Shown in pieces: positions 53,727-62,414 of a stretch of 64,000 nucleotides of DNA. The notes below the pieces were generated by a model that saw nothing but the letters and a program-made list of their open reading frames with translations, had not been told where the DNA came from and did not search any database. The position numbers and the translations under genes were made by a program. This DNA is from Salipiger pentaromativorans. Its GTDB lineage: Bacteria > Pseudomonadota > Alphaproteobacteria > Rhodobacterales > Rhodobacteraceae. The first letter of the stretch is position 1. Each line of letters opens with the position of its first letter. The DNA lies in the NCBI RefSeq assembly GCF_024721115.1, contig NZ_JAMDHK010000003.1, positions 109,403 through 173,402 of the forward strand. Reading direction: 5' to 3'.

Positions 53727-54623
53727 TTGACCGAAAAACCGTCCGAACGCCCCGAGGAAACCGCTGAAGAGATCCTCGACCGGTTGATCCGCGCCAGCAC
53801 CGAGCTCAGCCCGCAGCGCAAGAAAGCCGCGAAATATCTCATCGACCATCCCGACGAGATCGCCGTGGTGCCGCTACGCCAGCTTGCCGCCAATGCCGGG
53901 GTGAAGGCCAGCACGCTGGTCCGGGTCGCAGCCGCCATCGGCTATACCAGTTTCTCGCAGTTGCGCCTGCCGTTCCGCGCCCAGCTCCGGATCGGCGAGG
54001 ACTATATCTCGGAACGCGCACAGAAGCTCGAAAGCCAGGGACGGCAGGGCGGCAAGCTCTATGCCGGCATGGCACAGGCGGCGATGACCAATCTCGAATT
54101 GCTGTTCTCGCAGGACCTGACGCCGCAACTGACCGAGGTCGCGCGCAAGATGGTCGCCGCCCGGCGCGTCGTCGTGACGGCGGTGGGCAGCGGCTACGCG
54201 CTGGCGCATCAGTTCTGCTATGTGGGCCGCATGGCGCTGCCCAACCTCTCGCTGACGCCGCAGATCGGCGGGCTGCCGGTGGACGATCTGCTCGACGTGG
54301 GCCCGCGCGACGTGGTGCTGCTGCTGAGCTTTCAGCCCTACCGGCGCGAAACCATCGACGCCGCCAATCTCGCGCGCGAACGCGGCGCCACGGTGGTGGC
54401 GATCACCGACAGCCGCACCTCGCCCATCGCGCTGCCCGCCGACACGGTCTTTGTGGTGCCCACCGACACGCCGCAGTTCTTCCCCTCGATGTCCGCCGTG
54501 CTGTCGCTGCTGGAAACGCTGGTGGCGCTGATCGTCACCCAGGGCGGCAAGAAGGCGGTGACCAATATCAACACCTTCAACCAGACCCGGCGCGATTTCA
54601 GCATCTGGTGGCACGAGGACTGA
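53727..54623 (+). CDS. RpiR/MurR family transcriptional regulator (HTH plus SIS domain)
   Basis: A 298-residue regulator. The N-terminal HTH_6 domain (residues about 15-90) includes LIDHPDEIAVVPLRQLAANAGVKASTLVRVAAAIGYTSF; the SIS domain (residues 125-270) has VVVTAVGSGYALAHQFCYVGRM, DVVLLLSFQPYRRETIDAA and VVAITDSRTSPIA. No ATG is available in frame. The TTG at 53727 lies ten bases after GGGAG and starts the charged N-terminus. SIS domains bind small phosphorylated or related metabolites. Being next to the F420/amidohydrolase set it is the best candidate for its regulator. Confidence 0.85.
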   Translation: MTEKPSERPEETAEEILDRLIRASTELSPQRKKAAKYLIDHPDEIAVVPLRQLAANAGVKASTLVRVAAAIGYTSFSQLRLPFRAQLRIGEDYISERAQKLESQGRQGGKLYAGMAQAAMTNLELLFSQDLTPQLTEVARKMVAARRVVVTAVGSGYALAHQFCYVGRMALPNLSLTPQIGGLPVDDLLDVGPRDVVLLLSFQPYRRETIDAANLARERGATVVAITDSRTSPIALPADTVFVVPTDTPQFFPSMSAVLSLLETLVALIVTQGGKKAVTNINTFNQTRRDFSIWWHED

Positions 54624-54651
54624 CACCGCCCGCCGCACCCCGGCGCGGGTC

Positions 54652-55635
54652 TCAGATCTCGACGACCACACGGCCACGGACCTTGCCGTCGAGGATCTCC
54701 TGCCCCTGCCCGACGATCTCGTCGAGCGGAACCGTCTTGATCATGCCCGACAGCAGCGCCGGGTCGAGATCGCTGGCCAGCCGTGCCCAGGCCGCTTCGC
54801 GGCGGGCGCGGGGCGCCATGACCGAGTCGATGCCGTAAAGCGTGATGCCGCGCAGGATGAAGGGCGCGACCGAGCTGGGCAGGTCCATGCCGCCCGCAAG
54901 CCCGCAGGCCGCCACCGCGCCGCCATAGCGCGTCATCGACAGCGCATTGGCCAGCGTGGTGGAGCCCACGCAATCGACCGCCGCGATCCAGCGCTCCTTG
55001 CCCAGCGGGCGCACCTTGCCCGACAGATCGTCGCGGGCGATGATCTCGCTGGCGCCCAGCCCCTCGAGATAGGCCGCCTCCGAGGCGCGCCCGGTGGAGG
55101 CGATCACCTCCCAGCCCGCCTTGGCCAGCAGAGCCACCGCCACCGAGCCCACGCCACCGGCGGCACCGGTGACCAGCACCGGCCCCATATCCGGGGTCAG
55201 CCCGTGTTTCTCCAGCGCCAGCACGCAGAGCATCGCGGTATAGCCCGCCGTGCCGATGGCCATGGCCGTCTCGGGCGCCATGCCCTCGGGCAGCGCGATC
55301 AGCCAGTCGCCGGGCACGCGGGCCTTTTCCGCATAGCCGCCCAGATGCGTCTCGCCCACACCCCAGCCGTTCAGCACCACCGCATCGCCGGGTTTGAACC
55401 CGTCATGCGACGAGCTTTCCACCACGCCGGCGAAGTCGATCCCCGGGATCATCGGAAAGCGCCGCACAACCGGAGCCGCGCCGGTCAGCGCCAGCCCGTC
55501 CTTGTAGTTCAGCGTCGAATGGCTGACGCGCACGGTCACGTCGCCCGCCATCAGATCGGCTTCGTCGAAGGGTTTGAGCGCGACGCTCTGACCCGCGTCG
55601 GTCTTTTCGATGACCACGGCCCTGAAACCTGTCAT
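54652..55635 (-). CDS. acuI: Acrylyl-CoA reductase-type MDR oxidoreductase (AcuI family)
   Basis: A 327-residue medium-chain dehydrogenase/reductase lacking zinc ligands. [49 protein letters not shown] and [22 protein letters not shown] (NADPH motif) match AcuI/YhdH. AcuI reduces toxic acryloyl-CoA to propionyl-CoA, used in DMSP and 3-hydroxypropionate metabolism of Rhodobacteraceae. Here it is grouped with a GMC oxidoreductase 32 bases upstream, and a different enoyl substrate is possible. The ATG at 55635 follows AAGGA. Confidence 0.87.
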   Translation of the reverse strand: MTGFRAVVIEKTDAGQSVALKPFDEADLMAGDVTVRVSHSTLNYKDGLALTGAAPVVRRFPMIPGIDFAGVVESSSHDGFKPGDAVVLNGWGVGETHLGGYAEKARVPGDWLIALPEGMAPETAMAIGTAGYTAMLCVLALEKHGLTPDMGPVLVTGAAGGVGSVAVALLAKAGWEVIASTGRASEAAYLEGLGASEIIARDDLSGKVRPLGKERWIAAVDCVGSTTLANALSMTRYGGAVAACGLAGGMDLPSSVAPFILRGITLYGIDSVMAPRARREAAWARLASDLDPALLSGMIKTVPLDEIVGQGQEILDGKVRGRVVVEI

Positions 55636-55666
55636 GGCATGTCCTTTCCGGTTGCCCCGAAGCCTT

Positions 55667-57271
55667 TCAGCCGTCGGGATTGGCAATGAAATCGGCCACC
55701 CGCTCGCCGATCATCATGACCGGCGCATGGGTGTTGTTCGAGGTGATGAAGGGCATGATCGAGGCATCCGCCACCGACAGCCCCTCGAGCCCGTGCACCC
55801 GCAGCTTCGCGTCCACCACCGCCTCGGGGCCCGTGCCCATCTTGCAGGTGCCGGAGGGGTGGAACACCGTATCGGCCTTGGCGCGCACATAGGCGTCGAT
55901 GGCCGCGTCGCTCTCGACCTCCGGCCCCGGCGCCAGCTCGGCGCCGCGAAAGCCGTCGAAGGCGGGCTGGGCAAAGATCTCGCGCAGGCGCCGCACGCTG
56001 TCGCGGGCGCGGCGCACGTCCTCGGGCGCGGTCAGATAATGCGATTCCAGCCTGGGCGGCACCGAGGGATCGGCGCTGCGCAGGGTCATGCGGCCGCGGC
56101 TTTCCGGGCGCATGACAAAGATGTTGGAAAAGAACCCGTGCCCCACGGTCCGGCCCGAGCCGTTGAAGAAGGGCAGCCGCAGCGCCGCCGCCGACAGCCC
56201 CGGCAGGAACTGCGCCTGAAGGTCGGGTTCGGGCTCTTCGGGGCGGCTCTTGATATAGGCGCCCGCTTCCAGCGGAAAGCTGGTGGCGGGGCCGGTCTTG
56301 AACAGCATGGCCTGCGCGCCGGCGAGAAAGGCGCGGTCCATGCGCACGAGGTTGTGCAGGGTGATCGGCTGGGTGCATGCGTGTTCGACGCGGATCAGCA
56401 GGTGATCCTGAAGGTTCTCGCCCACCCCCGGCAGATCGTGCTGCACCGCGATGCCCAGCGACGACAGATGGTCGGCGGGCCCGATGCCCGAATGCATGAG
56501 CAGCATGGGCGAATTGATCGCCCCGGCGGACAGCACCACCCGCGGCGCCGAGATCCGTTCCAGCGTCCGCCCCCGGCGCAGCTCGACCCCGGTGGCGCGC
56601 CCTTTCTCCAGCACCAGACGGGTGACCTGGGCGCGGGTGAGAATGGTGAGATTGGCGGGCGGCTTTTGCAGCAGCGCCCGGCCGGTGCTCCAGCGCTCGC
56701 CATGGGCGATGTTGAAGTGGAACCGGCCCACACCATAGAAATCGCGGTTGAAATCGTCGGTCACCGGCCAGCCGGCCTGACGCCCCGCCTCGACGAAGAC
56801 ATCGAAAAGCGGGTTGCTGGGCTCCGACTGGCTCACCGGCACCTTGCCGCAGGGGGTGAAGGGCGCGTGCGGGGGCACATAGGTGACCGAGCGCTCGAAA
56901 TAGGGCATCACGCTCTGCCAGTCCCAGCCCGGCAGACCGCTTTCCGCCCAGCGCCGGTAATCGTAGGGGATGCCGCGCACATAGATCATCCCGTTGATCG
57001 CCGAGGAGCCCCCCAGCGCCTTGCCGCGCGGCCAGAACACCCGGCGCCCGTCGAGCCCCGGGTCGGGCTCGGTGTGGTAGAACCAGTTGGCGAATTTCTG
57101 GCGGAACAGCATCCCCGCCATGATCGGCATCCGGAAGAGCAGGTTGTCGCCGCGCCCGCCCGCCTCGATCAGACAGACCTTGCGGGCCGGATCCTCGGCC
57201 AGCCGCGCGGCGGCCACGGCCCCAGCCGAGCCGCCGCCCACGACGATCACGTCATATGTGCTGTTCTGCAT
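55667..57271 (-). CDS. GMC family FAD-dependent oxidoreductase, second copy
   Basis: A 534-residue choline-dehydrogenase-like enzyme. FAD motif [21 protein letters not shown] at the N-terminus, [18 protein letters not shown] near residue 85, and the catalytic [17 protein letters not shown] near residue 470. It is only distantly like the GMC protein at 31374, so it is not a recent duplication. It probably oxidises an alcohol and is transcribed with acuI. A hairpin at 57301-57326 separates it from the aminotransferase gene. Confidence 0.9.
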   Translation of the reverse strand: MQNSTYDVIVVGGGSAGAVAAARLAEDPARKVCLIEAGGRGDNLLFRMPIMAGMLFRQKFANWFYHTEPDPGLDGRRVFWPRGKALGGSSAINGMIYVRGIPYDYRRWAESGLPGWDWQSVMPYFERSVTYVPPHAPFTPCGKVPVSQSEPSNPLFDVFVEAGRQAGWPVTDDFNRDFYGVGRFHFNIAHGERWSTGRALLQKPPANLTILTRAQVTRLVLEKGRATGVELRRGRTLERISAPRVVLSAGAINSPMLLMHSGIGPADHLSSLGIAVQHDLPGVGENLQDHLLIRVEHACTQPITLHNLVRMDRAFLAGAQAMLFKTGPATSFPLEAGAYIKSRPEEPEPDLQAQFLPGLSAAALRLPFFNGSGRTVGHGFFSNIFVMRPESRGRMTLRSADPSVPPRLESHYLTAPEDVRRARDSVRRLREIFAQPAFDGFRGAELAPGPEVESDAAIDAYVRAKADTVFHPSGTCKMGTGPEAVVDAKLRVHGLEGLSVADASIMPFITSNNTHAPVMMIGERVADFIANPDG

Positions 57272-57300
57272 CGCCTACCGCTCTTTGAACCGCAAAGGGC

Positions 57301-57326
57301 CGCCGCGCCCGACCGGGCGCGGCGGT
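57301..57326 (-). terminator. Terminator hairpin after aminotransferase gene
   Basis: CCGCCGCGCCC pairs perfectly with GGGCGCGGCGG (11 bp) around loop GACC. Read on the minus strand it starts ten bases after the aminotransferase stop and is followed by GGCCCTTTGCGG, a weak T-run. It probably ends the PrpD/aminotransferase transcript. Confidence 0.75.
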
Positions 57327-57335
57327 GGTCAGGGA

Positions 57336-58508
57336 TCAGGCCTTGGGCGCCAGCTTGCGCGCCGCCACGACCAGACGCTGGTTCTCTTCCGGCGTCCCGA
57401 TGCTGGCGCGGATGTAGCGCGGCGAGAAATCGCCCCGGATCAGCACCGCCGCGTCATGGAACACCTTGTCCGAGAACTCTTCGGCGCTCAGCCCGGTGGG
57501 CGCGATGTCGAACATCACGTAGTTGCCCTGCGGGTTCGGCGCCACCGGCAGACCCATCGCGTTCAGCTCGTCGATCAGGTACTTGCGCCCCTGCGCGACC
57601 ATGGCCAGCGTCTTGGCGAGGTGCTCGGTATCCTCGATGGCGGCGATGGCGGCGGCCTGCGCGACGGCGCCGGTCGGCCATTTCGCATTGGCCAGCGCCA
57701 GGCATTCGGCCACTTCGGGCAGCGCCACCGCATAGCCCACGCGCATGTTCGCGACCCCGAACGCCTTGGAGCAGGTGCGCGAGAACATGACGTTCTTGTA
57801 GGTCTCGGGATCGCTTTTCAGCAGTTCCACGGCGGACTGGCCCGGCATGTCGGCGAATTCGATATAGGCCTCGTCCGACACGATCAGCGCCCCCACCTCG
57901 GCGGCGAGCTTCGCGGCCTCGGCAAACACCTCGATCGGGATCATGGTGCTGGTGGGGTTGTTGGGGCGGGTCAGGAAGATGATCTGCGTCGCCGGGGTGA
58001 TCGCCTTTTTCAGCACCTCGATGTCGAGCAGGAAATCGTCTTCGTTGAGCGGGATCACCTTGGCGGTCCGGCCGTGGATCGTGGCGATCTCGGGATAGAC
58101 CGTGAAGCCGGGATCGAGCGAGATCACCTCGCCGCCGGGCAGCGAGAAGGCATCGACGATGGCGTGCATCAGGGTCGAGCTGCCCGAGCTCACCACCACC
58201 TGATCGGCGCCCACACCCAGATAGGTGCCGATGGTCTTGCGCAGCTCTTCGGCGCTGGGGCTGGGATATTCATGCACCAGCCAGTTCATGTCGGCGATGG
58301 CCTGAAGCACCTTGGGCGACGGGCCCAGCGGGTTCTCGTTCGACGAGAGCTTCGCGACCCGGTGCGGCGGCACATTGACCATGCTCGCGGCGGTGGTGCG
58401 GGTCAGACCCGGAAGATAGGGGTCGATCTCGCGCGTGAGGCGGCGGCCGCGGCTCAGGTAATCTTCGGAGAGCGCCGGGCTGGCGGTGGTCTTGGTATCA
58501 AGCGACAT
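57336..58508 (-). CDS. PLP-dependent aminotransferase, histidinol-phosphate aminotransferase (HisC)-like
   Basis: A 390-residue fold-type I aminotransferase. The PLP Lys is K248 (SRTCSKAFGVANMRVGYAV); NENPLGPSPKVLQAIADM, DPGFTVYPEIATIHGR, LTRPNNPTSTMI and SDEAYIEFAD are HisC-family stretches. Its context (a MmgE/PrpD gene upstream, a MocR regulator beyond) is catabolic, so a role in histidine synthesis is doubtful; aromatic or other amino acids are possible substrates. The ATG at 58508 starts the conserved part and lies 51 bases after the PrpD stop. Confidence 0.85.
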   Translation of the reverse strand: MSLDTKTTASPALSEDYLSRGRRLTREIDPYLPGLTRTTAASMVNVPPHRVAKLSSNENPLGPSPKVLQAIADMNWLVHEYPSPSAEELRKTIGTYLGVGADQVVVSSGSSTLMHAIVDAFSLPGGEVISLDPGFTVYPEIATIHGRTAKVIPLNEDDFLLDIEVLKKAITPATQIIFLTRPNNPTSTMIPIEVFAEAAKLAAEVGALIVSDEAYIEFADMPGQSAVELLKSDPETYKNVMFSRTCSKAFGVANMRVGYAVALPEVAECLALANAKWPTGAVAQAAAIAAIEDTEHLAKTLAMVAQGRKYLIDELNAMGLPVAPNPQGNYVMFDIAPTGLSAEEFSDKVFHDAAVLIRGDFSPRYIRASIGTPEENQRLVVAARKLAPKA

Positions 58509-58559
58509 TCGTTCTGCTTTCGTGGGGTTGACGGTGATTTGCGCCCGCATGCAACCGGG

Positions 58560-59981
58560 CTAGGTGGGGTGGGCAGCCTCTGCGGGGGCGGCCAGCAGGG
58601 CGCTGACCTCCCTCACGTCGGATGCACCGGGCAGGGCCAGGACGGCGCGGATCAGATCCTCCGCCCGCGCGCCATAGCCACATTCGGTCAGCACCGAGCG
58701 CGCCTTCGCCACGGTCTCGCGGCGCAGCAGATCCGGATCGTCGCGATAGGCCGCGGCCTCCGGATCGCCGCTCGGGCATTCGTTGCGCAGGCTGAGAACG
58801 CGGCCGTCGGCGCAGCGGATCTCAAGCTCGGTGATATAGGTTTCGGGGTAGAGGGCGGTGAATTCCGGCGCCTCGATGACCTCCACTTGCGCGGCCAGAT
58901 CGAGGATCTCGGGACGCTCGATCGCCGCCTGCGTGAAATCGCCCAGCCCGATCTCGCCGGTCCGCAGCGCCACCGAGACCAGATAGGGGATGTTGAACTG
59001 CGCATCCACGGTGTTCGGCGTGCGCTTGTGATAGGTCAGCACATCGGTGCGGAACAGCCGGACCGTCACCGCCTCGGGAACCGAGCGGCCAAGCTCCGCA
59101 TGCGCCTGCCGCGCGAGGTCGATGGCGCCGTGGGAGAAACGGCAGCAGGGATAGGGTTTGATCGCAGTGCCGAGCGCATGGAACCGCGAGCCCAGCCCTT
59201 CGGTCAGCAGCGCGCCGTTCACCGGCGCACCGTGCCCCAGCGCCTTGAAGACCCCGTATGCGCCCTCGAACACCGTGGCGGGGCCGGTAAAGCCCTCGCG
59301 CGCCAGCAGCGCGGCCAGCACGCCCGATTGCGCGCTGCGCCCCGGGTGCAGACGCTTGATCCAGGACCCGTCCATGCGCCATTCGATCAGCCCCGCCGCC
59401 TGCGTGCCGGCGATGCCCATGGCGCGGGCAAAGCCGGTCTCGTCGAGCCCGAGGATCACCGCCGCCGCCGCCGCGGCGCCGAACACGCCGCAGACCGCCG
59501 TGGGGTGGAACCCGTTGGCATAAAGCCGGCCCTCATAGGCCATGCCCACGCGGATCGCGACCTCGTAACCCGCGAGCACCGCGCGCAACAGATCGCGCCC
59601 CGTGGCGCCTTCGGCCTCGGCCATGGCAAAGGCCGCCGGCACCACCACCGCGCCGGGATGCATGACCGACACGCGATGGTCGTCATCCAGCTCGAGCGCA
59701 TGCGCCGCCGTCCCGTTCAGAAGCGCGGCATCCGCCGCCGAGGCCGTTGCCGCGGCCCCGTAAACAACAGAGGGACCGGCCCCCGCAGACAGCGCCCGGC
59801 GGATCGCCAGGCTCGAGTCCGCCCCGGAGCCGCCCAGCGCCACGGCCAGCGTGTCCAGAACGTAGATCGTCATCGCCTCGGGCCGCGCGTCGGACAGAGA
59901 CGCAAAGCCCGCTCCGGCAAAATACCCGGCCATCGCCGTCGCCAAAGGCACCGATCCAGACATGTCCCGAACATCCGTCAT
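58560..59981 (-). CDS. MmgE/PrpD family protein
   Basis: A 473-residue protein of the 2-methylcitrate dehydratase/aconitate decarboxylase family. LDTLAVALGGSGADSS, LNGTAAHALELDDDHRVSVMHPGAVVVPAAFA (catalytic His/Asp region) and GFHPTAVCGVFGAAAAAAVILGL are family motifs; KPYPCCRFSHGAIDLA lies near residue 275. Family enzymes dehydrate, isomerise or decarboxylate tricarboxylate-like acids, and many are catabolic enzymes of unknown substrate. It leads the minus-strand unit divergent from the MocR gene. Confidence 0.87.
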   Translation of the reverse strand: MTDVRDMSGSVPLATAMAGYFAGAGFASLSDARPEAMTIYVLDTLAVALGGSGADSSLAIRRALSAGAGPSVVYGAAATASAADAALLNGTAAHALELDDDHRVSVMHPGAVVVPAAFAMAEAEGATGRDLLRAVLAGYEVAIRVGMAYEGRLYANGFHPTAVCGVFGAAAAAAVILGLDETGFARAMGIAGTQAAGLIEWRMDGSWIKRLHPGRSAQSGVLAALLAREGFTGPATVFEGAYGVFKALGHGAPVNGALLTEGLGSRFHALGTAIKPYPCCRFSHGAIDLARQAHAELGRSVPEAVTVRLFRTDVLTYHKRTPNTVDAQFNIPYLVSVALRTGEIGLGDFTQAAIERPEILDLAAQVEVIEAPEFTALYPETYITELEIRCADGRVLSLRNECPSGDPEAAAYRDDPDLLRRETVAKARSVLTECGYGARAEDLIRAVLALPGASDVREVSALLAAPAEAAHPT

Positions 59982-60202
59982 AATATGCGACTCTTTCGCC
60001 CATCATTGTGCTACTTACGTGACCCTATCCAGACAGAAATGTGAGATCAATATCAATATTGTCCCTATTTATTGTATGCATAATCTGTGACAAGCTGCCC
60101 TAAAGCGCCCATTCTATTGGTATTCCCGCGAAAATTGTTCTACGAGCTAAGACCACATCCGGTTGTCGCAGCCGGCTCTCCTAATTGTTTGCAAGGTAAC
60201 GC
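59982..60202. promoter_or_regulatory. AT-rich divergent promoter of prpD-like and mocR genes
   Basis: Within 221 bases, ATCAATATCAATATTG (60046-60061) contains a direct repeat of ATCAAT and a palindromic CAATATTG, and TATTTATTGT at 60066-60075 is identical to 41154-41163 upstream of the first binding-protein gene. MocR regulators often bind paired direct repeats in such divergent promoters, so these are candidate sites. Confidence 0.5.
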
Positions 60203-61585
60203 ATGTCAGAAGAGTGGATTCCTCAGCTTCCGGATACGGCCGAACCGATCTACCGGCGCATTGTCGCGGCGATCATGGACGACCTCGCCAGTCAGCGGCT
60301 GCAACCGGGGATGCGCCTGCCCACGCACCGCGAACTGGCCGACCGGCTCGGCGTGAATGTGGGGACCGTCACCCGGGCCTATGCGCATGCCCGCAGGCTG
60401 GGCCTTCTGACCGGGGAAATCGGGCGCGGCACCTTCATCAGCCCGAGCGCGGCGCAGAACGGCCGCGCCGAAGACGCGCCCAGCGTCATCGACCTGATGA
60501 TGAACAAGCCGCTCACGCTGGAGAACGGGGCGTTCTTCCGCAAGTCGCTGACACAGATCGCCGAGACCTATTCGGTCACGCAATTCCTCGAATACCCGCC
60601 CTCGAACGGCCGCGAGCGGCACCGGCTGGCCGGCGTGAAGATGGCCCAGCTCACCGGGGTGACCGCCAAGCCCGAGCAGATCGTGCTGACCAATGGCGCG
60701 CAGCAGGCGCTGCTCGCCGCCGTGTCCGGACTGACCGAGCCCGGCGATCTGATGGCCACCGAAGCGCTGAACTATGCCGGCATCCGCAGGCTCGCGGAAT
60801 TCCTGCGGCTGCGCATCGCCTCGGTCGAGATCGACGAGAACGGCATGCTGCCCGACAGTTTCGAGCGTCTCTGCAAGGCCGAGAAGATCTCGGTTCTTGT
60901 CGTCACACCCTCGATCCACAACCCGACCACGGCGACGCTCGACCTCGAACGCCGCAAGGCACTGGCGCGGATCGCCGGCATCTACGGGGTGCCCATCGTC
61001 GAGAACGACGTCTATGGCGCGCTGATCGAAAACCCCGATCCGCCGATCTTCACCATGGCGGAATCGCCCTGCTGGTATGTCTGCGGTTTCTCAAAGACCG
61101 TCTCCTCGGGCATCCGGGTCGGATTTGCCGTCTCGTCCTCGGCCGATCGCGTCGGGCGTGGCCTGTCGGCGGTCCATGCCAGCACCTGGACCGTGGCGCC
61201 GCTGATGCTCGAGCTGGCCAGCCAGTGGATCCACGACGGCACCGCCGTCCGGCTGATCGCCACCCATCGCGCCGCCACCGCCGAGCGCCAGGCCCTGGCC
61301 CGCTCGATCCTGGAGGATGTGCCCTTCCGCTCACATCCCCAAAGCTATCATCTCTGGCTGCCGCTGCCGTCGCGCTGGCGTCCGCATGAATTTGTCGATG
61401 CCTGCCTGAAAAACGGCGTCGCGGTCTCTTCGGGTGCGATCTTCCAGACCCATCCGACCTATATGCAGAACGCCGTGCGGGTGAGCCTTGGCGCCGAGCA
61501 GGACATCGAGGTGCTGCGCACCGGCCTGACCCGGCTTGCGCAGACGCTGAAATTCTCCCCGGCCCACGAATCCCTGATCATCTGA
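60203..61585 (+). CDS. MocR-type regulator (GntR HTH fused to aminotransferase domain)
   Basis: A 460-residue PLP-dependent regulator. The GntR winged helix spans residues 10-80 (YRRIVAAIMDDLASQRLQPGMRLPTHRELADRLGVNVGTVTRAYAHARRLG). The aminotransferase-like domain (residues 110-455) carries the PLP Lys at K298 (GFSKTVSSGIRVGF), with NPTTATL and ENDVYGAL upstream. MocR proteins sense an amino acid or vitamin B6 compound through this domain. Divergent placement beside the aminotransferase/PrpD genes suggests it controls them. AAGG precedes the ATG. Confidence 0.92.
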   Translation: MSEEWIPQLPDTAEPIYRRIVAAIMDDLASQRLQPGMRLPTHRELADRLGVNVGTVTRAYAHARRLGLLTGEIGRGTFISPSAAQNGRAEDAPSVIDLMMNKPLTLENGAFFRKSLTQIAETYSVTQFLEYPPSNGRERHRLAGVKMAQLTGVTAKPEQIVLTNGAQQALLAAVSGLTEPGDLMATEALNYAGIRRLAEFLRLRIASVEIDENGMLPDSFERLCKAEKISVLVVTPSIHNPTTATLDLERRKALARIAGIYGVPIVENDVYGALIENPDPPIFTMAESPCWYVCGFSKTVSSGIRVGFAVSSSADRVGRGLSAVHASTWTVAPLMLELASQWIHDGTAVRLIATHRAATAERQALARSILEDVPFRSHPQSYHLWLPLPSRWRPHEFVDACLKNGVAVSSGAIFQTHPTYMQNAVRVSLGAEQDIEVLRTGLTRLAQTLKFSPAHESLII

Positions 61586-61592
61586 CAGGCAC

Positions 61593-61612
61593 GCGGCCCC
61601 ACCCCGGGCCGC
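61593..61612. terminator. Hairpin between convergent mocR and ABC ATPase genes
   Basis: GCGGCCC pairs perfectly with GGGCCGC around loop CACCCC, eight bases after the MocR stop and seven before the convergent gene's stop. It probably terminates both transcripts, though no T-tract is present. Confidence 0.55.
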
Positions 61613-61618
61613 CGCCCC

Positions 61619-62386
61619 TCAATGCCCGAGGATCTGTTGCAGGAACGCCTGCGTCCGCGCGTGCTGCGGCGCCGAGAAGAACAGCTCCGGGGCGTTTTCC
61701 TCGACGATCCGGCCCCGATCCATAAACAGCACGCGGTTCGCGACGGCCTGGGCAAAGCCCATCTCATGCGTCACGCAAAGCATCGTCATGCCCTCTTCCG
61801 CCAGCGCGATCATCGTATCCAGCACCTCCTTGATCATCTCGGGATCGAGCGCCGAGGTCGGCTCGTCGAACAGCATGATCCGCGGGCGCATGCACAGCGA
61901 CCGGGCAATCGCCACCCGCTGCTGCTGACCGCCGGAAAGCTGGCCCGGGTATTTCCCCGCCTGTTCCGGGATGCGCACCTTTTCAAGAAAATGCATCGCC
62001 ATGTCGTCGGCCTCGCCGCGCGACATCCCGCGCACGAGGCGCGGCGCCAGCGTGCAGTTCTCGAGGATCGTCAGATGCGGGAACAGGTTGAAATGCTGGA
62101 ACACCATCCCGACCTCCGACCGCACCTTGTCGATGTTCTTGAGGTCTTCCGACAGCTCGATCCCGTCCACCACGATGCGGCCGGACTGATGCGCCTCCAG
62201 CCGGTTGATACAGCGGATCATCGTCGATTTTCCCGAGCCCGAAGGCCCGGCGATGACGATCCGCTCGCCACGCTTCACCGTCAGGTCGATGTCGCGCAGT
62301 ACGTGGTAGGTTCCGTACCACTTGTTCAGCCCCGAGAGGGTGATGACGGTTTCATCGCCGGGCGGAATGGTCTGTAGGGCGGTCAT
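61619..62386 (-). CDS. Polar amino acid ABC transporter ATP-binding protein (GlnQ-like)
   Basis: A 255-residue ATPase with Walker [21 protein letters not shown], signature [16 protein letters not shown] and Walker [15 protein letters not shown]; the switch His is in CVTHEMGFA. The N-terminus [25 protein letters not shown] is typical of amino-acid importers. No binding protein or permease partner lies in the window, and the only gene 28 bases upstream is an AEC transporter, so its partners must be elsewhere or beyond the right edge. Confidence 0.92.
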   Translation of the reverse strand: MTALQTIPPGDETVITLSGLNKWYGTYHVLRDIDLTVKRGERIVIAGPSGSGKSTMIRCINRLEAHQSGRIVVDGIELSEDLKNIDKVRSEVGMVFQHFNLFPHLTILENCTLAPRLVRGMSRGEADDMAMHFLEKVRIPEQAGKYPGQLSGGQQQRVAIARSLCMRPRIMLFDEPTSALDPEMIKEVLDTMIALAEEGMTMLCVTHEMGFAQAVANRVLFMDRGRIVEENAPELFFSAPQHARTQAFLQQILGH

Positions 62387-62414
62387 GGCGGGTCCTCACT
62401 GGGCCGGACGGGTC

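Noticed and set aside
51006-53849. A 947-codon open frame antisense to fbiC
   Set aside because: Same GC-driven artefact; the plus strand encodes an unmistakable CofG-CofH fusion.
57336-58508. Naming the aminotransferase hisC
   Set aside because: Sequence is HisC-like, but no histidine genes are near and the context is catabolic; substrate specificity cannot be inferred.
60126-60142. TGTTCTA upstream of mocR as a fourth copy of the 17-bp dyad
   Set aside because: Only the right half resembles the motif; the left half does not match.
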